Shown here piece by piece: positions 9,498 through 17,076 of a stretch of 33,689 bases of DNA; position 1 is the stretch's first letter; every line of letters starts with the position of its first letter. The stretch covers positions 1-33,689 of the forward strand of contig NZ_LKKO01000060.1 of NCBI RefSeq assembly GCF_001455965.1. The letters are read 5' to 3'. The translations under genes were made by a program, and so were the position numbers. The notes beneath the pieces were generated by a model. The model was not told the DNA's origin. It did not search any database and saw only the letters and a program-made list of their open reading frames with translations. This stretch comes from Methylobacterium sp. GXS13. Lineage in GTDB: Bacteria; Pseudomonadota; Alphaproteobacteria; Rhizobiales; Beijerinckiaceae.

Positions 9498-10395
9498 TCG
9501 GACGGCGCGGCGGCATCGGGCGCATGGCGGCCTATGCGCGCAGTCGTGCGCGGCTGCCGGGCATCGGACCGCGTGCGGACGCCGCCGGCGTTGCTTGCCG
9601 ATCCGCGGCGATGGCCGGCCGCTCCCGACACCGGGTCCGAGTACAGGCCGCGCCCGACGGTCCGCACCGGGACCGCATCGAGCAAGCTGGATCGCGACGA
9701 GCCATCGCACAGCCACATCTTCGATCCGCGTCAGCCGACCCGACGGCCTCGATTGCCGCGCGTGAGATCGCGTGCCCTCGACCGGTCTGTGCCTCTACGA
9801 CCGCGCAGCCGGAACCGGGCATCGACGACCCTAATGAACGCGCGATCTCGGCCCGCCGGGGCTCGAACTCACGGCCTGGTTGCGGAGTTCGCCGCCACAT
9901 AGCGGGCACATCCGGATGCTCCCGGGGATGGCGACCGCGCGAGGCTCAGTCGACTACAGCCACCATACAGCGCCCGGCCGGCGAGCCGCGGGCGAGACAC
10001 CGCCGACGTCTCATGCCGGCCGCGCGACTCCTCTTGCCCCGGCGCTGCGTCTCCGGAACCTCGACCCGCGCTCGCCCTCAAGTGATGGGCTCGATCGAGG
10101 ATGGAGACGCCCATCCCGGCGATTGCGCGCCGCGGGTCTGATCGAGCGCTCCTGATCCGGTCCGTCCGGATGCGGGACACATCAATCGGTCCGCCGATGC
10201 GGCCCGGCGGGACGATAAACCGAATTCGCGCGATCATCGCTGAAGCTGATCTTGACTATATTGGCTCCGCTATTATCCGCGCGGATAACCCCCTTGCCCC
10301 TCCCTCGGCCCCATCCCCAAGTCCGTGGATCATGCTAGAGAAGCTAGGAGATTGCTGATAGGACGTTGGCATCTGCGGGCCCGAAGGATGGTGTA
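9498..10395. other. Long intergenic region before the FkbM gene
   Basis: About 900 bases without a supportable gene. The first 700 are GC-rich with no motif. The last 150 become AT-richer and hold a perfect palindrome (listed separately), so the promoter for the methyltransferase gene is probably here. TTGACT (10252-10257) and TATTAT (10271-10276) resemble promoter boxes but are only 13 bases apart. Confidence 0.4.
10273..10288. promoter_or_regulatory. Perfect 16-base palindrome TTATCCGCGCGGATAA
   Basis: TTATCCGC and GCGGATAA abut with no spacer, centred about 115 bases before the FkbM start. A perfect palindrome of this size in an AT-rich upstream patch is a good candidate operator for a dimeric regulator. 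No second copy was noticed in the window. Confidence 0.4.
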
Positions 10396-11208
10396 ATGAG
10401 TCAACAAAGATTATTTTCGTTGATGAAAAATCTATTGCCGCGATCAGTTAGCTTCAGGCTCAGATATGTCAAATCTGAAATCGTCGACACCGAGATGCAC
10501 GCTCTTAAGAAGATCGCCGCCTGCCTCGGCGGAAAGGATCAATACGCGATCGATGTCGGGGCGAACTGGGGCATTTACAGCCGCGCATTGTCCAAAAAAT
10601 TTGATCAAGTTCTATGCATCGAGCCGAATCCCGCGTGTGCGCAATACCTGCGGTCGGTCCTCGCTGTAAATTGTACAGTCATCGACGCCGCCGCGTCCAA
10701 CAAGGACGAGTACAGGAACCTGCGTGTCCCGGTCTCCGCGAACACAGCCGAGACGACCCGTGGGACGATCTCCGAGCGCAACACCTTCGACGGCCTCGAC
10801 GTCGTGACCGTCCAGGAAAATCGCGTGCATTGCATCCGCCTGGATGAGGCGGCGACCGGGCTGGTCACGGGCCCCGGCCGGGTCGCGCTGATCAAGGTCG
10901 ACGTCGAGGGGCACGAGCTGGAGGCGGTTCAGGGCGCGGAGGGGATCTTGAAGCGTCACAAGCCCGTGCTCTTCGTCGAGCTGGAAGAGCGACACGGCAC
11001 CCGTACGGCCGAGCTGCGCGAGCTCACCGCCCAATACGGATACAAGACCTACGTCTTCGCCGACGACAGGACCCACAGCGCCGCATCGTCGGGTTCGGCA
11101 AAGCCGGCGGCGGATGGCGGGGCGGTGAACGTGATATTCATGGCAGAGACGGTCGAGCAGGCAGCGCAACAGGCACGCCTCAAGCCGCTCCTCGTCCCCC
11201 TGGTCTAG
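10396..11208 (+). CDS. FkbM-family SAM-dependent methyltransferase
   Basis: Predicted methyltransferase of 270 residues. The SAM-binding motif AIDVGANWGIYS (D53 in the GxG strand), the acidic CIEPNPA strand, and the family-specific IKVDVEGHELEAVQGAEGIL (D169, E171, H173) are all present in order. FkbM proteins O-methylate sugars or polyketides; in EPS clusters they methylate sugar residues of the glycan, which is the likely role here. I start at ATG 10396, which has GAAGGA (10383-10388) seven bases upstream; the frame remains open back to TTG 10366 but without a ribosome site. The first 70 bases are richer in A/T than the neighbours. A variable tail (about 225-270) follows the fold. It converges with the galactofuranosyltransferase-like gene. 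Confidence 0.9.
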   Translation: MSQQRLFSLMKNLLPRSVSFRLRYVKSEIVDTEMHALKKIAACLGGKDQYAIDVGANWGIYSRALSKKFDQVLCIEPNPACAQYLRSVLAVNCTVIDAAASNKDEYRNLRVPVSANTAETTRGTISERNTFDGLDVVTVQENRVHCIRLDEAATGLVTGPGRVALIKVDVEGHELEAVQGAEGILKRHKPVLFVELEERHGTRTAELRELTAQYGYKTYVFADDRTHSAASSGSAKPAADGGAVNVIFMAETVEQAAQQARLKPLLVPLV

Positions 11209-11328
11209 GCGGCGCCGGCCCCGCGGCTTCTGTATGGAGCGAAAGCCGGGCCGGACGCGGGGCGATCGGTTACGCCAATCGCATCCCCCCGCTCGACACG
11301 GCTCGCGTCGCGCGGTGTTCGTCCGCGC

Positions 11329-11340
11329 GGGGGGGGGGGG
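11329..11340. repeat. Run of 12 G residues
   Basis: An uninterrupted G12 tract lies in the 260-base gap between the convergent FkbM and galactofuranosyltransferase-like genes. In a promoter such a tract could give phase variation, but here it is downstream of both genes. It may also be a sequencing-prone site whose true length differs. Confidence 0.7.
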
Positions 11341-11468
11341 CACGGATCGGGCCCCGATTGCGAGCCCGAGCGATCCGGATCACTGAGTCGAGGCTGTGCG
11401 CCAGCCGATCGCCGCGTGCCGTCCGGTGCGCCTCTGGCCATAATCTACCCTCGCCGCGGTCGGCCCGG

Positions 11469-12554
11469 TTAGTGGGCGTCCGCGTCTCGCACCGCGTCGA
11501 GGGTGGTGAGCGCCTTTCGCAGGGCGCGGCGCGTGTAGGCCCCCCCCATGATGCCGCGTCGCGCTGCGAGCACGTTCTGCCTGAGGTTGTCCCATGCTTC
11601 CGGGCTGAGTGACGCGACCAGGTCGTCGGCTTCGTGGAGGCTCTCGACCGCGAAACCGATCCCGCTCTCGACCACGAAGTGAGCCACTGCCGACGCGGAC
11701 GGGACGATCACCGGCATCCCGAGCATCATGTACATGCTCAGTTTATGGGGGGTGTTGTACAGGAGGTATCGGCCCCATACGCCCTCTAACCCATCGGCCG
11801 AGACACCGTCCCACACGACGCCGAAGCCGTCGATTGCGCCGAAGCTGGGATTGTGCATGTCGAGCACGCCTTTCCACGCGACCCCGGCCGGAAGCTTCTG
11901 CGTCTCGCAATTCGGTCCGTACGCCCAGATCGGCAGCTTCACTCCCTGTATCGCGTAGAGGTAGCCTGCTTTCTCCGGATTGAGATTCCCAATGATATAC
12001 AGCCGTTCCGGCGATCCGGACCACGTCACCTGCGCTTCACGCGTCGTCAGGTAGTCAAACAGATCGATGCTGACATTTCGCGCTCGCGGGATCTTGTCCG
12101 CCAGGTACTCTTGCATCTTATGGTTTTGCGATATGATCACATCGAAGTGCGACAAGAACGTAAGATCGTCGTATTCGAGATTTTCTTGATTCCGGATAAT
12201 GTCGAGATCGTGGACGAGCGCGATCGTTTGAGATCTTCCGCACAGCCTCCGGATCAGACGCTTCTCCAGCCGGCCAACAATCGGGTGCTGAATGAGTACG
12301 ATGTCGGTCGATCGCAATCGGGCGATCAGCTTCAGCAGTTTCAAGGGGCCGAGCAGGTAGCGCTTCAAGTTGCGGCGGTCGAACCGCGCCACCGGAACGA
12401 CCGGGAGGTCGATCGGCTTGAAACCGAGGGCCAGGCTGATGCTCCGGATGTCGGCGGGCGCCTTTGCGCCGGCGTGCTGGGTATCGTACGCGCGGGTGAG
12501 TACATAGTAGGCCCTGCCACCGTCCAGCCGCCACGCGCTGTCGTCGCTACCCAT
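11469..12554 (-). CDS. Galactofuranosyltransferase-like glycosyltransferase (WbbI-type)
   Basis: Predicted GT-B-fold glycosyltransferase of 361 residues. The N-terminus (YYVLTRAYDTQHAGAKAPADI) matches the opening I associate with beta-1,6-galactofuranosyltransferase/WbbI-like proteins, which keep the AGAKA motif. DIVLIQHPIVG and LVHDLDIIR follow in the N-domain. The C-domain has LYIIGNLNPEKAGYL and YLLYNTPHKLSMYMMLGMPVIVPSASAVAHFV, the usual donor-binding and acceptor-loop region. The start at ATG 12554 is preceded by GGAGAGGGAG. Such enzymes use UDP-galactofuranose, and the glf gene that makes this donor lies 2 kb away on the other strand, which supports the assignment. Linkage and acceptor are unknown. 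Transcription is opposite to the surrounding genes and divergent from the GT4 gene. Confidence 0.78.
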   Translation of the reverse strand: MGSDDSAWRLDGGRAYYVLTRAYDTQHAGAKAPADIRSISLALGFKPIDLPVVPVARFDRRNLKRYLLGPLKLLKLIARLRSTDIVLIQHPIVGRLEKRLIRRLCGRSQTIALVHDLDIIRNQENLEYDDLTFLSHFDVIISQNHKMQEYLADKIPRARNVSIDLFDYLTTREAQVTWSGSPERLYIIGNLNPEKAGYLYAIQGVKLPIWAYGPNCETQKLPAGVAWKGVLDMHNPSFGAIDGFGVVWDGVSADGLEGVWGRYLLYNTPHKLSMYMMLGMPVIVPSASAVAHFVVESGIGFAVESLHEADDLVASLSPEAWDNLRQNVLAARRGIMGGAYTRRALRKALTTLDAVRDADAH

Positions 12555-13233
12555 TATCTCCCTCTCCGATTGACGGGAACAACCCAGCCCAATTATCGCG
12601 GCAATCCGAGTCGTGCCCTGACCGGCGACGCGCCGTGCGCGGCCGGGATGTCGATGTCACGTTGTTCTCTTTTTCATCGTCGTGTTGTCAAGTAAAGCTG
12701 TTATCAAACTCATCATTTATTAGTCAAAATCGCGATCTAATTTGTAGCCTGGCGACCGCCGGGTTTGAAGGCCTGGCATGACGGGTTGCGCGGTGCTTCG
12801 GCGATCGCCCGCGTCTCGACGCCACGAGATGGCGGGTGCGGGCGTGCCACGACCGGCCCCGTCGGCTTCGCCGGCGAGCTTGCTGTCGCTGCGGAGGCGC
12901 GGCATTCGGGGCGGGGCGCTCGGCACGCATTGGTAGGCTGCGCCAGGCGGCTCGTGTCCGGACCGGCGTACGGGGAGGTTTCAGGCGAGCCCGCAGCATG
13001 GGGTGACCCGGATCGCCGCGCTTCGCGGTGGACTGGAGCGCACGGGCCCGGGCCTGGCGTGTGTCCGATCCGAGGGCGCACATCGCTCCGGGTGCGGTCT
13101 ACGCCCGGCCCGTAGCGAGCCCGTGTCTACGATTGTATAAATTCCCGGTACGAGGCGAAAAGGCGTACCAAACGTGGCAATTTAGATTATTGCGGTCGAT
13201 AGAATTAGTTCATTGATGGGCAGGGATGCGTGG
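12555..13233. other. Divergent intergenic region between two glycosyltransferase genes
   Basis: This 680-base gap should hold promoters in both directions. AT-rich patches occur at each end (about 12660-12740 and 13130-13215), as expected for promoters, with a reverse-strand TTGACA at 12686-12691 and TATAAA near 13136. Neither has a convincing partner box at normal spacing. The middle is GC-rich with no supportable gene. Confidence 0.4.
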
Positions 13234-14295
13234 ATGCGTATTTTGCACCTTCTTAACCATTGCAACCACGGGCACGGGAACGCCCACGTCGCGGTAGACC
13301 TCGCCACGGTGCAGGCGGCCGGCGGACACGATGTGACGTACGCCAGTGCCGGGGGGGATTATGAGCCGCTGCTGAAGTCCAGCGGCGTGCGCATCGCGGC
13401 GGTCGTTCTGAAGCCGCTAAATCCGGCCCGCGCGACGATCGCGATCTACCGTTTGCTGCGGGTGTGCCGGCAAGTCAGGCCTCAGGTCATCCACGCGCAC
13501 ATGATGGCGGGAGCACTGGTGGGCTACGTGGTCTCCCGGCTGACCGGCATCCCACTGGTAACCACCGTTCACAACTCGTTCGATTGGCATTCCACGCTCA
13601 TGCGCCTGGGCGACCGGATCGTCGCGGTGAGCCAAGCTGAACGGCGTGCTCTGGAGACGCGGGGCTTCCCGACGGCGCGCCTGCGCGTGGTGCTCAATGG
13701 GCCGAACCTGTCGCCAAGGGACCAACAGGAGCGCGCAGGGGCTCCCGCTCCGGCCATCTCCCTCCCATGCATCACGACGGTATGCGGCTTGCATCCCCGG
13801 AAAGGGGTGCTAGACCTGCTGCGTGGGTTCGCGCAGGCGAGCGCTCAGCAGCCGGGGTGGACTCTGTACATCATCGGAGATGGGCCAGACCGGGATCAGC
13901 TCTGCGCCCAGGCGAGGGAACTCCTGCCAGCCGACGCGGTCGTATTTGCCGGCAATGTGGCAAATCCAAAGCGGGTGCTGGACGAGTCCGACATCTTCGT
14001 CCTGGCCTCGTATGCTGATCCGTGCAGCCTCGCGGTAGCCGAGGCGCGCTACGCGGGGTGTGCCGTCATCGCGACGGCTGTCGGCGGGACCCCTGAATTG
14101 CTGGGTCAAGGCGAGCACGGGTTGCTGGTGGCGCCCGGTCGACCGGACGAGATCGCCGACGCCCTGCTGCGGCTGATGTCTGACCCTGACGAGTTGCGAG
14201 TTTGGCGAGATAGGGCCGGCAAGGACGCGCGCTACCTCACCATCGCGCGGGTGTGCGAGGACTACCAGCGGGTGTATGATGAAATCGTCCTCTGA
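13234..14295 (+). CDS. GT4-family glycosyltransferase
   Basis: Predicted retaining GT-B glycosyltransferase of 353 residues. It starts MRILHLLNHCNHGHGNAHVAVDLA, the usual first strand and glycine loop, and ATG 13234 has a CAGGGA ribosome site eight bases upstream; an in-frame ATG at 13216 is less likely. The N-domain contains VIHAHMMAGALVGYVV and VTTVHNSFDWHS. The C-domain has CGLHPRKGVLDLLRGF, LYIIGDGPDRDQL and DIFVLASYADPCSLAVAEARYAGCAVIAT, where the two glutamates of the usual EX7E motif are only partly kept (D/S replace the first). It adds a sugar from a nucleotide donor to the lipid-linked repeat unit; the sugar is unknown. The glf gene follows after a 207-base gap on the same strand. 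Confidence 0.88.
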   Translation: MRILHLLNHCNHGHGNAHVAVDLATVQAAGGHDVTYASAGGDYEPLLKSSGVRIAAVVLKPLNPARATIAIYRLLRVCRQVRPQVIHAHMMAGALVGYVVSRLTGIPLVTTVHNSFDWHSTLMRLGDRIVAVSQAERRALETRGFPTARLRVVLNGPNLSPRDQQERAGAPAPAISLPCITTVCGLHPRKGVLDLLRGFAQASAQQPGWTLYIIGDGPDRDQLCAQARELLPADAVVFAGNVANPKRVLDESDIFVLASYADPCSLAVAEARYAGCAVIATAVGGTPELLGQGEHGLLVAPGRPDEIADALLRLMSDPDELRVWRDRAGKDARYLTIARVCEDYQRVYDEIVL

Positions 14296-14502
14296 CTTCT
14301 TGGCTGATCGGTTCGATGCCGCCCGCTCGCCCCAACCCCCGGGGCTCGGCGCGCGATCCTGAAGCCCGGCCCGAACGGCCACCGCGTGGACCGCGTCGTC
14401 GGGCCGATCGCCCGTTTCGCCTCGCGCGAACGTGGAGCTCGGTCCGCTGTGCCGACCTCGCCCGCGCCGACGGTCACCTCTTCCTACGATTCGAGGATAT
14501 CG

Positions 14503-15624
14503 ATGTCTGAACCGATGTACGATTGGCTGATCGTTGGAGCCGGCTTCGCCGGCTCCGTTCTCGCGGAGCGCTTGGCCAACGAGGCGGGGCAGAAAGTCTT
14601 GCTTATCGACCGTCGCGACCATTTCGGCGGCAATGCTTACGATTTCGTCAATGAAGACGGTATCCTGATCCACCGCTACGGACCACATATCTTCCACACC
14701 AATTCGGCAGACATTTTCGAGTATCTCTCACGCTTCACCGAGTGGCATCCTTACGAGCACCGGGTTCTGGCGCAGGTCGACGGGCAGCTACTGCCGATCC
14801 CGATTAATCTCGACACCATTAACAGATTGTACGACCTGAACCTGACCGAGGACGAACTGGTCGACTGGTACGCATCCCGTGCCGAGCCGATCGACGAGAT
14901 CCGCACCTCTGAGGATGTAGTCGTGGCGAAGGTCGGGCGGGAGCTCTACGAGAAGTTCTTCCGTGGCTACACGCGCAAACAGTGGGGTGTGGATCCTAGT
15001 GAGCTCGACAGATCGGTGACCGCGCGGATCCCGACGCGCACCAACCGCGACGACCGCTACTTCGCCGACAAATTCCAGGCGATGCCCCGACTGGGATATA
15101 CTGCGATGTTCGCTCGCATGCTTGCGTCCGAGAACATCACCATCAAACTCAATCTCGACTTCTCCGACTTGCCGGCGGACGTCCGATACCGCCACTTGAT
15201 CTTTACGGGTCCGGTTGACGAGTATTTCAAATTTGAGCATGGCCGCTTGCCATACCGGTCATTGCGATTCGTACACAAAACTTTGGACGTTGCTAACTAT
15301 CAGCCGGCCGGAACCGTTAACTATCCGCAGGGCGAGGATTACACCCGTATAACAGAATACAAACATATTACTGGGCAGGTTCACCCAAAGACCAGCCTGA
15401 CCTACGAGTATCCGGAGGCGAGCGGCGACCCCTACTATCCGATCCCGTGCGAGGCGAACGCGGCGCTGTACAAGAAGTACGAGAGTCTTGCGGCCGGCGC
15501 CGACGGAGTTTGGTTCGTCGGGAGACTCGCGACCTACAGGTACTACAATATGGATCAAGTGGTCGGCCAAGCGCTGGCGACGTTCAGACGGATCCAGGCG
15601 CAGCACGCCCCCCGTCAGACCTGA
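14503..15624 (+). CDS. glf: UDP-galactopyranose mutase
   Basis: Flavoenzyme of 373 residues, the normal length for bacterial UGM, interconverting UDP-galactopyranose and UDP-galactofuranose in the cytoplasm. The FAD-binding GAGFAG is at 12-17, followed by the family markers RRDHFGGNAYD and HRYGPHIFHTN. The UGM signature FRGYTRKQWG (about 154-162), with conserved Tyr, Lys and Trp, is present. Near the C-terminus, FVGRLATYRYYNMDQVVGQAL is the final FAD/substrate strand. Start is ATG 14503 with GAGGA five bases upstream. Galactofuranose is used in capsules, O-antigens and some EPS, so this predicts a furanose in the polymer made here. The wzz-like gene begins 77 bases downstream, so the two may share a transcript. 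Confidence 0.96.
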   Translation: MSEPMYDWLIVGAGFAGSVLAERLANEAGQKVLLIDRRDHFGGNAYDFVNEDGILIHRYGPHIFHTNSADIFEYLSRFTEWHPYEHRVLAQVDGQLLPIPINLDTINRLYDLNLTEDELVDWYASRAEPIDEIRTSEDVVVAKVGRELYEKFFRGYTRKQWGVDPSELDRSVTARIPTRTNRDDRYFADKFQAMPRLGYTAMFARMLASENITIKLNLDFSDLPADVRYRHLIFTGPVDEYFKFEHGRLPYRSLRFVHKTLDVANYQPAGTVNYPQGEDYTRITEYKHITGQVHPKTSLTYEYPEASGDPYYPIPCEANAALYKKYESLAAGADGVWFVGRLATYRYYNMDQVVGQALATFRRIQAQHAPRQT

Positions 15625-15700
15625 CCGGGGCGAGGCCCTGGCAGGCACCACCGTACAGGCGCCGCGATCGCGTGCGTTGATTGGCGCCGGAGCTGAAGAA

Positions 15701-16585
15701 ATGTTTCTGGAATCGGCCGTGACGATCGAGAACGCGAAACGACCCGAGCTGGGCGGCGCACAGCCCAAAAACGCAGGCCTCGCCGGGCTCATTCAATTCA
15801 TCAAGCGCAATAAGGGCACGATCCTGCTCTCGACGCTGCTGACATTCTCGGCTGCCGCAGTCTATACGTTAGTTGCGACGCCCATATACACCGCAACCAG
15901 CTTGGTGATTGTTGAACCAAAGTACTCATCTTGGTCGAACAGCGTCGTCGGCAATCTCAACACGCAGGTGGTGATTGATAGCGGCCAGATCGAGAGCCAG
16001 ATTCAACTGATCAAGTCGTCGCCGATCGCCGGGCCTGTCTACCGCGGCCTGAAGCTGGAGGAGACCGGGATGTTCCGGTCGCGGCCCAGCATGATCGCAC
16101 GACTGATAAGTTATCTCAGGGCTGCGCCTCCGCAGGACGTCTCGCCGCAGGTCAGTTTTGAGAATATCAACGCTCTCGGCAACATGACCGGCGTTCGGCG
16201 GATCGGGCAGTCTTACGTCATCGAGGTCTCGTTCGCGGCGTCCGATCCCGTGCTCGCAGCCCGAATCTGCAACTCGATCACCGCGGCCTACATCGCCGAC
16301 CGTCTCAAGTCGCGCATCGAGGCCGCCCGGAACGGTAACGAAATCTTATCGACCAAGCTCAGCACGCTGAACGAGCAGAATCAGCAACTGGACGAGGCGA
16401 TCGCCACGGGTGACATGGACGTGGAGCGACTTCCGTCGGCCGACGCACGGGTGATCAGCGCGGCGATCGTACCCTTCCGCCCGAGTTGGCCCCGCCGCGG
16501 GCCGATCTTGGCTGTCTCGGTGTTCGTCGGTGTGGCGCTGGGTTTCATGATCGGTCTCATCCGTCGCAGCCTTGAGGCAGAGTGA
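15701..16585 (+). CDS. wzz-like: Short Wzz/ExoP-N-like chain-length protein without kinase domain
   Basis: Inner-membrane polysaccharide co-polymerase of 294 residues. A first TM helix lies at about 39-62 (GTILLSTLLTFSAAAVYTLVA), followed by IYTATSLVIVEPKY and the Wzz beta-segment (VIDSGQIESQIQLIKSSPIAGPVYRGL). A second TM helix lies near the end (GPILAVSVFVGVALGFMIGLI), preceded by VPFRPSWPRRGP, the proline-rich motif usual before TM2. The C-terminal BY-kinase found in ExoP/Wzc is missing; the protein stops 8 residues after TM2. The periplasmic coiled coil is also short for an EPS-type protein. I start at ATG 15701; the frame is open further upstream but overlaps glf. It presumably works with the Wzy-like and ExoF-like proteins; a separate kinase would have to lie elsewhere. 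Confidence 0.85.
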   Translation: MFLESAVTIENAKRPELGGAQPKNAGLAGLIQFIKRNKGTILLSTLLTFSAAAVYTLVATPIYTATSLVIVEPKYSSWSNSVVGNLNTQVVIDSGQIESQIQLIKSSPIAGPVYRGLKLEETGMFRSRPSMIARLISYLRAAPPQDVSPQVSFENINALGNMTGVRRIGQSYVIEVSFAASDPVLAARICNSITAAYIADRLKSRIEAARNGNEILSTKLSTLNEQNQQLDEAIATGDMDVERLPSADARVISAAIVPFRPSWPRRGPILAVSVFVGVALGFMIGLIRRSLEAE

Positions 16586-17076
16586 GCCGCCCGAACGCAG
16601 GCGCGCGCCATCGGCGCCCGAACGTTGCGGTATCCGGACGGGGCCGGCGATGGGTGGTCTGAAGACGCCACCAAGGCGGGATTCGCCGCAGACTTGAAAA
16701 ATCTGCGGCGCAGTCGGCAGCGAGGTTGCTCCGCTGCGGCGCGCTCGACGCGCGCCGCGAGAGTAAAGCGAAGGGCGTCGGGCTCGACGGCTGCATTCAG
16801 ACTGATCGTCCCGACCTGGTGTTCCACAACGCCTCCATCGTTACGCTGCCCAAGCGTCGGACCCGCGGCCGCGTTGACTGAATTAGACCCCCTGGCTAGG
16901 AAAATATCGACTTGCCGGGGATGATATAGCTGGCCCAAGAACTGCTTTCGCTCGAGCGTGGTGTAATTTCAGCAACTGGCTGAGGGGTGTTTCTGTGGGC
17001 AGATGCGCGGCGATTCTAGGCTCCAGCGTCCTCAGCGCGGATCTCCGTATGGTGATTGAGTGAGACTGGACGTGCG
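16586..17076. other. Intergenic region before the GMC-SDR fusion gene
   Basis: About 490 bases with no supportable gene. The final 180 bases are AT-richer and likely hold the promoter, but I see no clear -35/-10 pair. Confidence 0.4.

Noticed and set aside
9836..9880. GTTCGAGCC-like sequence on the reverse strand resembling a tRNA T-arm
   Set aside because: The flanking bases do not form a T-stem or acceptor stem, and no anticodon arm is visible upstream.
10252..10276. TTGACT and TATTAT as a sigma-70 promoter
   Set aside because: The spacer is 13 bases, too short for a standard promoter.
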